The notes under the pieces are model-generated. The model saw only the letters and a list, made by a program, of their open reading frames with translations. It searched no databases and was not told the DNA's origin. Shown piece by piece: positions 58,433-64,000 of a stretch of DNA of 64,000 nt (within the stretch, counting starts at the first letter, position 1; every line of letters begins with the position of its first letter). The position numbers were made by a program, and so were the translations under genes. The stretch lies in contig JAUIFE010000002.1 of assembly GCA_030429565.1 (NCBI GenBank), forward strand, positions 496,001 to 560,000. The letters are read 5' to 3'. This DNA is from Holophagae bacterium (GTDB lineage Bacteria; Acidobacteriota; Holophagae; Acanthopleuribacterales; Acanthopleuribacteraceae).

Positions 58433-59203
58433 TTATGGCCCTTGGCCGCGTAGTTTGCGCAGGCGGGCGACTTCGAAAATGCGAAACAACAGACTGATTT
58501 CGTTGCGGGCCGTATTAAAGAGGCCGTTGTGGTTGCCGGTTAAGGGGGTTTCGACCAACGCTGCAAACGCCTGGTGACGACTGTGGCCGGCATAGGTCGT
58601 CATCCAAGTTGGGTCGACACGATCAAACACGATGATGTCGCAGGAGGCATGCTCCCAGGCGGCCACCTGCGCGGCGTCCGGGGGCTCAGCGCCGACCTGG
58701 ATGACGTCCACGTGGTGAAATCCCAGGCGCCGAAACCGTTGCTCCGGTTCGGCCGGAGCAGTCGCCCCGAATACGAGCAGGCGCCCCTGCTCGAGCAGGC
58801 TGCGCTCGAAATGATGGTCTTGCGCGTCGGCCGTACGCGGCGTCTCGAGTCGCGCGATCTGTAAATCGAAGCGGCGTTGTTTGAGGCGTTCGATGGCGAG
58901 CCATAGACACAACCAAAATAAGAGGCCGAACAAGAGGGTTGCGCCGGCACGGTGTTCGGTGTCCTGCCACCGGTGTTCCAGGCGTTCGGTGCGCTGGGCA
59001 AGATCGCGGTAATCGCTTTTCATATAGGTCCAGGTCTGTTCAAAGGTATTGCGCCGCTGATCCATCTCGGCCTTCACCTGGCGTTTCAACAAATGGAGAT
59101 CGCGGGCACTGACCTCGCAGTGCGTGGGCGGATGAGGGTCGGCGTCCGCTTCCGTATTGGGGGTTTGCCCCAAAAAACAGAACAAGATTGTAAGTGTCAG
59201 CAC
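58433..59203 (-). CDS. Membrane-anchored coiled-coil protein of the CHAT cluster
   Basis: This 256-residue protein starts with a short signal-like hydrophobic segment (VLTLTILFCFLGQ). A periplasmic region rich in Arg, Glu and Gln (about 34-86) should form a coiled coil: ARDLHLLKRQVKAEMDQRRN then TFEQTWTYMKSDYRDLAQRT. A membrane helix (about 90-108, GATLLFGLLFWLCLWLAIE) follows, and then a cytoplasmic domain of about 140 residues with alternating strands and helices (LLVFGATAPAEPEQRFRRLG, VDVIQVGAEPPD, CDIIVFDRVDP), like a small Rossmann-type fold. I cannot name it. GTG 59203 is chosen since AAGGAG lies six bases upstream; the frame is open to 59437 without a site. Confidence 0.65.
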   Translation of the reverse strand: MLTLTILFCFLGQTPNTEADADPHPPTHCEVSARDLHLLKRQVKAEMDQRRNTFEQTWTYMKSDYRDLAQRTERLEHRWQDTEHRAGATLLFGLLFWLCLWLAIERLKQRRFDLQIARLETPRTADAQDHHFERSLLEQGRLLVFGATAPAEPEQRFRRLGFHHVDVIQVGAEPPDAAQVAAWEHASCDIIVFDRVDPTWMTTYAGHSRHQAFAALVETPLTGNHNGLFNTARNEISLLFRIFEVARLRKLRGQGP

Positions 59204-59345
59204 GGTACACTCCTTGGCGAGCCCTCGGCGGTTTGGCGCGGTGCCGACTGAATCCGTTGAGAACGGCGCCGGGGCGGCGCGACCCGGCAATAGCCTGGGT
59301 CGCGCGATGAGGACGTGGTTAAACGTCGTGGGCGGATGGTTGGGA

Positions 59346-59768
59346 TTAGCGCGAAAAACCCAAGGTGTCATTGGCCTTGCCGTTGCCGGTGTTGGGTTTC
59401 TCCGGCGTATACGACGGTGGCGTTGCTTGGTCGCCATTGGGCTGGGTGCTCAGCGAAAAGCCAAGGGTTCCATCGGGCTTGGGTTTGCCCACGTTGGGAT
59501 CTTCGGGCGCGTCGTCGCCTTGTGGCGGTACCGGCTCGGCTTCACTCTGTGGTTCCTCGGCCATGGGCGTGTCGGTTGTGTCATGACCCGGTGAATCATC
59601 AGCGCTCTTGCTAGGTTTCAGGGTGTAACTCAAGGTGTCGGCTGGTTTGGTGCCGCCGGTATTGGGTTTCGGTGGCGCGTACGTCGCGGTTTCTTGTGCG
59701 GTGAGCGCTCGTGCCTGCGTTTGGCTTTTGGCGTCATCGGTGGTCTGGCGAAAAGGTGGTTGGGTCAA
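59346..59768 (-). CDS. Small disordered protein with three PNxG-TLGFS motifs
   Basis: This 140-residue protein is hydrophilic, Pro/Asp/Thr-rich and predicted to be unfolded, with no Cys and no hydrophobic segment. It contains a 17-residue motif three times: KPNTGGTKPADTLSYTL (34-50), DPNVGKPKPDGTLGFSL (90-106) and KPNTGNGKANDTLGFSR (124-140), the last at the very C-terminus. The common pattern is P-N-x-G-x-x-K-x-x-x-T-L-x-F/Y-S/T. The start is a TTG with GGAGG six bases upstream, so it is a translated gene and not chance. It follows the TPR-CHAT gene on the same strand. It could be a substrate, tag carrier or inhibitor of the CHAT protease. No known family comes to mind. Confidence 0.65.
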   Translation of the reverse strand: MTQPPFRQTTDDAKSQTQARALTAQETATYAPPKPNTGGTKPADTLSYTLKPSKSADDSPGHDTTDTPMAEEPQSEAEPVPPQGDDAPEDPNVGKPKPDGTLGFSLSTQPNGDQATPPSYTPEKPNTGNGKANDTLGFSR

Positions 59769-59954
59769 AAGGAACCTCCAGGATCCGAGTTGGCCGCTGC
59801 TCGGCCGGTTACGCTAAAGATGCGTTGAGCAATCTCGTCGGTTAAACCAAGTGAAGCGGCTCTAATCGGATAAAAACCCTTGGGCGAGGAAGGTTCAAAA
59901 AATCCTCATTTTTGGGCCATGGCAATCCCTTTGGGCATCATGTTATGCGGCTGT
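59769..59954. other. Gap between TPR-CHAT and small motif protein
   Basis: 186 bases. There is no separate gene; no terminator is evident, so read-through into the small gene is plausible. Confidence 0.4.
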
Positions 59955-62900
59955 TTATTCCTTTTGCGGCAGGCTGAAGGCATTGGGGTCGCCGTTTAGA
60001 GCAAAGCCGGCCCAATAGCGCGGGTCCGCAAAGCCGGCTTGGGCACGTACCGACAACTGCGCTTGCCGGAGCGCTTGGTCGACGGGTTTCTTGTCGCGCA
60101 AGAGTCGCGGGTAAAACGCACACATGAGCTTGCGTGTGGCGGTGTCGTCGACACGGTGCAGGGCGGCAAGGGTACGGCGCGCGCCGCCACCCAAAAAGGC
60201 TTCATCAAGGCCAAACACGCCTTCTCCAAGCGAGACATCACCGACGCCGCTGTAGCAAGCGCTCAGGGTGACCAGCTCGGCTTCGAGATTCAGGGTTTGC
60301 ACTTCGGGTAAGGTCAGCCGATGCCCGCGTCGACCTGGCTGTTCTCGGGCCAGCAGTAGCGCTTTATTGGCGGGGTTGACGTTGTTTTCTGTTGCCTGCG
60401 GCGGGATGTACTCGCCGCCGTCGAACGGTGTTTCACCGTGACCGCCGATGTGGATGAGTGCGTAATCAGCAACATCGAGTTGGCGCCATTCGGTGAGGGC
60501 GGCGGCGTCTTTGGTGCGGACCGTTCGGTATTTTTCCGGCACCAACGCCTGCAGACAGCTCACTTCGGGTTCTAGCTCGGGTAGGGCGCTCTCTTGATCG
60601 GCATAGTCGGGGTCGGCCATCAGCAACAAATTCCGTTGTGGCCGGTTGGGCGGACTTTGGCGACGCAACAGGCTAAAGGTCAGTGAGGGCTGAAAGCTGA
60701 GCGCGGCTTTGGTGATAAGGGGTTGGCCGGAGTTGGGGATGTGGAGCGCGCCAAACGGTAAATTGGCGAGGTGGTCGTCGGCGACGATAATCAACCGCAG
60801 GGGGATGTCGGCGTTTGCGTTGTGCAGCGTTGGCGCCAAGGGTTTTAAGAGGGCGAGGCCGAGGGCGGCGGCGGTTTCGTCCAGTGATTGGGTTTTTTTG
60901 CCAGGTTCATCCTGGAATAATTCCTGAAAATAGTTGATTTCTTGCATGAGCTGGTCGCGATTGGGCAAGGGATGCCAAGTGATCCCGGTCTCGTTGATGA
61001 GCCAAAGGTAGCTGCGTGTTTTTCCCAAGTGAAACACCAGTAAATGGGCTTGATCCGTTCGGGCGAGGGCGGTGACGGAAGCCCGGCTGACGGCCTCGGC
61101 GCGGGCTGGTTGGACTCGGTTTTCGAGCAAGCGGCGTTCCTTGGCTTCGACCTTGGCCAGGTTTAGGCGCGTGTGGCGCGCCGCGTCGGTGCGGTGGTCC
61201 AAATCGATGAGGCGCGTCGTTAAGACTCGGCGCTGCGCGCGCAGGGTCGCTGCTTCAGCGCGATCCGAGGGTGATAATCGGCGGCGTGCTGTTTGGTTCT
61301 GGTGCGCCTGAATCAGGAAATGGGACTGGAACATTTCGAAGAATTGCAGGGCTTTCAGATCAAAACCGGCTAAAGGTTGTTGCTGGTGCAGGTCCCATAA
61401 GAGATCGAGAAAAAAATCCAAGTAATGATGACGCGGTCCCATGAAACGAAGGCCGACGGCTGCGTCTTGCATGCCGTTCCGAACGTGGAAGAGTTGGTTG
61501 AGGGCTTTTTCGGCCATGTCCTGGGCTTGTTCCGGCTGGCCCTGTCCCACCAGACAGCGTGCTTGCAACATACGAGCACTGAGGTATTCGAGAGGATTGG
61601 TATTGGGTTTGTAATGTTTAAGTGCTCTTTTTAGAAAGGCTTCCGCTTTTGGCCAGGCATCCTGTTCAACATGGCTTTTGGCGATATTGAGCAAGGTTGC
61701 GGCTTTTTGGTCATCGGCAACGGTCTCGCTATCGAGGACTTTCTGGTAAAAGTCACGTGCTGAGGCGTAATCTTTGTTACGTAAATACAGCGTTCCCAAA
61801 CGGTCGTTAAGCGCAACGGCCCAGGTTGGGTAATCGTTACTGAGACCCTTGATACAATCCTCCATTTGACTGATCCCCAAACTGTGGCTGCCGGTAAAAT
61901 GGTGGGTCCAGGCCAGTTCGCTTTTGGCCAGCAGCATATTGCGCGGAAAGTTCAGCGTTTGCCAAAGGGCGGCTGCCTCGTTGAGATCTTGCGTGGCGCC
62001 TTGAAAATCGGCGAGACGCATCCGCAACATGCCCAATTCTTCTAACTGGCGGGCGCTACCGGCGTGATCGTCCAGCGCCTTCAGCGCCGCTAAAGATTCT
62101 TCCATAAGGGCCAGAGCCTGTTGGTAGCGGCCTTTACGCATCAAATCAAAGGCTAGATGGGAGCGGACGCGGGCACGGATATGGGGTTTGGCGGCGCTAC
62201 CGGAAAAGGCGTAGGCACGTTGGCGTAACAGCGCAGCGTTTTGGTTTTCGCCCAAGCGGTCGGCGACTTTAGCCGCATCAAGCGCGGTAAAACACTGATT
62301 GGCAAAGTCGGTGCTGTGGCCAAAAAAGTCACTGGCTTGCATTAGTGCATCCAGTTGGGTGGGGTCGTCGCGCAGGTCGGCGGCGAGATCCGCCACCGTT
62401 TGCCAAGCCAGCGCTGTGAAGGCGTTTGTCGACGCTGACGGCGTGGGGGGTGTATCGGCGTGGGGTTGCGTCAACCTGCGTTTCAGGGCAACCAGCGCCT
62501 CGTGTTTGCGCAGGCGATCAACCGTGGTTTGACCGCAAAGGGCACGCGCGGCGAACCACTGATCGAGGTCATCGGCGCTGGGTTGTGCGGCCGACGGCTG
62601 TACGCTGAGGTGGTAGCCACTTGTCTCGGCGTCGGCAATATCAGCTTGAATCACAAGTTCATAGATCCCATCGCTGGGGGCCGTGGCCCACAGCCATTCG
62701 TCACCCGAGCTGCCGTAGCGACCGTCCATGGTTTGCGTTGTGCCGTTTGGAGCCCGCCAGGTTAAGGCGACATCCACCAAATGTTGGTCGACCGCAACGG
62801 TTAGGTTTTGGCCTTGCTTCATGGGGACGGCGTAGCAGTGCGTTTCGCCGCCGGCGAGCGCGATGCGTGTCGTTGCGTCCTCCGGCAGTTTTCTCGCACA

Positions 62901-62984
62901 AGACGAGGTTTCCATAGATGAAGAACGGCTGCAGCCGTAGCCATACAAGGCGATGAAGAGAAGACATACAATTCGATGACGCAT
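59955..62984 (-). CDS. Exported TPR-CHAT protease-like protein
   Basis: This is a 1009-residue protein of the caspase-like CHAT family. A signal peptide with a Cys at its end (LLFIALYGYGC, not a canonical lipobox) precedes a beta-sandwich similar to PPC-type domains (about 30-125). Roughly residues 180-560 are tetratricopeptide repeats (for example QALALMEESLAALKALDDHA, LLNIAKSHVEQDAWPKAEAF). The CHAT domain (about 690-1009) holds the catalytic dyad: His849 in HIGGHGETPFDGG and Cys910 in TLSACYSGVG, and ends ADPRYWAGFALNGDP. CHAT proteins are proteases in several characterised systems, for example separase-like and Csx29. The gene follows the sigma/anti-sigma pair in the same direction. Confidence 0.88.
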   Translation of the reverse strand: MRHRIVCLLFIALYGYGCSRSSSMETSSCARKLPEDATTRIALAGGETHCYAVPMKQGQNLTVAVDQHLVDVALTWRAPNGTTQTMDGRYGSSGDEWLWATAPSDGIYELVIQADIADAETSGYHLSVQPSAAQPSADDLDQWFAARALCGQTTVDRLRKHEALVALKRRLTQPHADTPPTPSASTNAFTALAWQTVADLAADLRDDPTQLDALMQASDFFGHSTDFANQCFTALDAAKVADRLGENQNAALLRQRAYAFSGSAAKPHIRARVRSHLAFDLMRKGRYQQALALMEESLAALKALDDHAGSARQLEELGMLRMRLADFQGATQDLNEAAALWQTLNFPRNMLLAKSELAWTHHFTGSHSLGISQMEDCIKGLSNDYPTWAVALNDRLGTLYLRNKDYASARDFYQKVLDSETVADDQKAATLLNIAKSHVEQDAWPKAEAFLKRALKHYKPNTNPLEYLSARMLQARCLVGQGQPEQAQDMAEKALNQLFHVRNGMQDAAVGLRFMGPRHHYLDFFLDLLWDLHQQQPLAGFDLKALQFFEMFQSHFLIQAHQNQTARRRLSPSDRAEAATLRAQRRVLTTRLIDLDHRTDAARHTRLNLAKVEAKERRLLENRVQPARAEAVSRASVTALARTDQAHLLVFHLGKTRSYLWLINETGITWHPLPNRDQLMQEINYFQELFQDEPGKKTQSLDETAAALGLALLKPLAPTLHNANADIPLRLIIVADDHLANLPFGALHIPNSGQPLITKAALSFQPSLTFSLLRRQSPPNRPQRNLLLMADPDYADQESALPELEPEVSCLQALVPEKYRTVRTKDAAALTEWRQLDVADYALIHIGGHGETPFDGGEYIPPQATENNVNPANKALLLAREQPGRRGHRLTLPEVQTLNLEAELVTLSACYSGVGDVSLGEGVFGLDEAFLGGGARRTLAALHRVDDTATRKLMCAFYPRLLRDKKPVDQALRQAQLSVRAQAGFADPRYWAGFALNGDPNAFSLPQKE

Positions 62985-63117
62985 GAATGAAACTCCACGG
63001 TAGGGAAGGTAACGACATTCTAGCGTAAGTTATCTATGTATGACGGCGGGAACAGAGACGGTTTAAAAATAAAAAATTATCTTTGGTTCGTTACTTGAGA
63101 TGCCCTAGTTAGTTTAA

Positions 63118-63885
63118 TTATGGTTCGTTCACACTGGCACTGTGTGAATCTTCTATGCTCAAGTACAGCGAGCCCAAGGGGGTGTTTTCGCGATCACTGT
63201 CCCACACGTCAAAGCGATACTCGCCCGCTTTCCGAAACAACGCGGTCGGTACGGTCAGGATGAGGACGCCCGGCGTTCTCGGGTGCTCGCTTTCCACCGA
63301 CACACGGCGGCCGTCGGGGGTGACCACCTCAATGTTGCAGCGGGTTGCGTTTTTCCAATCGAAGTTGCGGTAGTAGACCACCATGTCGCGCGCATCGCCG
63401 GCGAATGCCGTGGTTCCCGTGTTGCGCTGTGTGCCTTCGGCGCGCAACGCGAATTGGGGCGGGTCGACCTGGGGTTGTCGGCGACCGAGTTGAAAACCAA
63501 TGACCAGACAAGCCGCCGCCGTAAGGCCCATCCACATGCGGAGCCGACCACCGCGGGCGGTGTTTGTTCCGTCGGGGAGGGCTGCCGGTGCCGGCGGCGG
63601 TTCCGCCGGCTGTTCAGGAGTGGGGATTGGTTTGAGGAAGTCGGGTTTTTGGGTCAGGCTCATGTCGATCTCGAAATCGAGTGGGCCGTCAATGGTCAGG
63701 TACTGGTCGGCGCAGCGTTGACAAAATGCCAGGTGGTCGCGCAGTCCTTCGGCGACTTGTTCGTCAAGCTCGCCGAGCGCATAATCGGTCAAGGTTTCCA
63801 GGGAGGGGTGTTCCCCGCATTGTTTTTCACGTTGGGCGGCCTCGGCTTTTAATTGGTCGGCCAAGGTCATGCCTTCTTTACTCAC
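63118..63885 (-). CDS. Zinc-finger anti-sigma factor-like membrane protein
   Basis: This 255-residue protein is the partner of the overlapping sigma gene. Its N-terminus has a ZAS-type zinc-binding motif, H51-x3-C55-x2-C58 (RDHLAFCQRCADQYL), with H26 and the DYALGELDEQVAEGL helix as in anti-sigma factors that hold ECF sigma factors. A Pro-rich linker (about 80-105) leads to one membrane helix (about 117-135, MGLTAAACLVIGFQLG) and a periplasmic beta-rich domain (140-255). The GTG start overlaps the sigma stop by three bases (GTGA), a sign of coupled translation. The CHAT gene follows after 133 bases, so the operon may be sigma-driven. Confidence 0.85.
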   Translation of the reverse strand: MSKEGMTLADQLKAEAAQREKQCGEHPSLETLTDYALGELDEQVAEGLRDHLAFCQRCADQYLTIDGPLDFEIDMSLTQKPDFLKPIPTPEQPAEPPPAPAALPDGTNTARGGRLRMWMGLTAAACLVIGFQLGRRQPQVDPPQFALRAEGTQRNTGTTAFAGDARDMVVYYRNFDWKNATRCNIEVVTPDGRRVSVESEHPRTPGVLILTVPTALFRKAGEYRFDVWDSDRENTPLGSLYLSIEDSHSASVNEP

Positions 63886-64000
63886 GTGCTGCTCCTTGAA
63901 GAGGATGAATGATCGTTGTCTTCGTCGTCGCGGTGGCTTTCCTCCCAGCCGCGCAGACCCTTGCGGAATTTGTTGATCCTCGATTTGACCGTGCCAACCG
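63882..64000 (-). CDS. ECF-type RNA polymerase sigma factor, C-terminal fragment
   Basis: Only the last 38 codons are inside the window. The reading frame VGTVKSRINKFRKGLRGWEE matches the end of sigma-70 region 4 in ECF sigma factors (P-x-G-T-V-K-S-R-x-x-R-A/F-x-x-x-L-R), the -35 recognition helix. A short acidic and Ser-rich tail follows and the stop TGA overlaps the GTG start of the anti-sigma gene. The 5' end is to the right of the window. Together with its neighbours it suggests that the CHAT cluster is under an alternative sigma factor. Confidence 0.82.
   Translation of the reverse strand, partial: VGTVKSRINKFRKGLRGWEESHRDDEDNDHSSSSRSST

Overview
The window (about 57% GC, densely coded, with frequent TTG and GTG starts behind good Shine-Dalgarno sites) looks like a chromosomal segment of an Acidobacteriota-type bacterium. 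The grounds are a complete alternative complex III operon, an Oar-like TonB receptor with a carboxypeptidase-regulatory domain, a Reg_prop (two-component propeller) histidine kinase, and a sigma/anti-sigma/CHAT gene cluster. A marine Acanthopleuribacter/Holophagae-like lineage is my guess from gene content only; no rRNA or tRNA gene is present to settle it.

Layout. 1-2172: start of cinA, rfbC and a dicarboxylate/glutamate symporter, all minus. 2982-4808: glmS. 5138-12588: actABCDEF, the quinol-oxidising alternative complex III, between a likely promoter region and a strong terminator. 12730-16493: a long-form glyceraldehyde-3-phosphate dehydrogenase and a two-gene PH-domain membrane pair (YdbS/YdbT type). 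16632-25262: TonB receptor, orphan sensor kinase and a weakly serpin-like protein. 26235-28866: an M20 dipeptidase and an unusual Nudix-NadD fusion, followed by a cluster of short inverted and direct repeats (28868-29556). 29583-32257: an NqrM-like cysteine protein and a GT39/ArnT-like membrane glycosyltransferase. 33119-37400: carAB. 37458-43181: methyltransferase, M28 peptidase, fused 5-oxoprolinase/hydantoinase. 43606-48299: a ClpP-fold exported protein, two unrecognised proteins, and a DoxX-like membrane protein fused to a cyclic-nucleotide-binding domain.

48309-55190 is a four-gene minus-strand polymorphic-toxin operon: TPR protein, double-PAAR-like spike protein, RHS protein with a C-terminal deaminase-fold toxin, and a SUKH-like putative immunity protein. 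55733-57403 is a chemoreceptor with a sigma-28-like promoter.

57406-64000 is the most unusual part. It is a minus-strand cluster running from the end of an ECF-type sigma factor, overlapping a zinc-finger anti-sigma protein, to an exported TPR-CHAT (caspase-like) protein. After this come a small disordered protein carrying three copies of a PNxG...TLGFS motif, a membrane-anchored coiled-coil protein, and a secreted protein built of eight xPxDVF-type repeats. I read this as a possible sigma-controlled CHAT-protease system with its own substrate or tag-bearing partner; that reading is inference.
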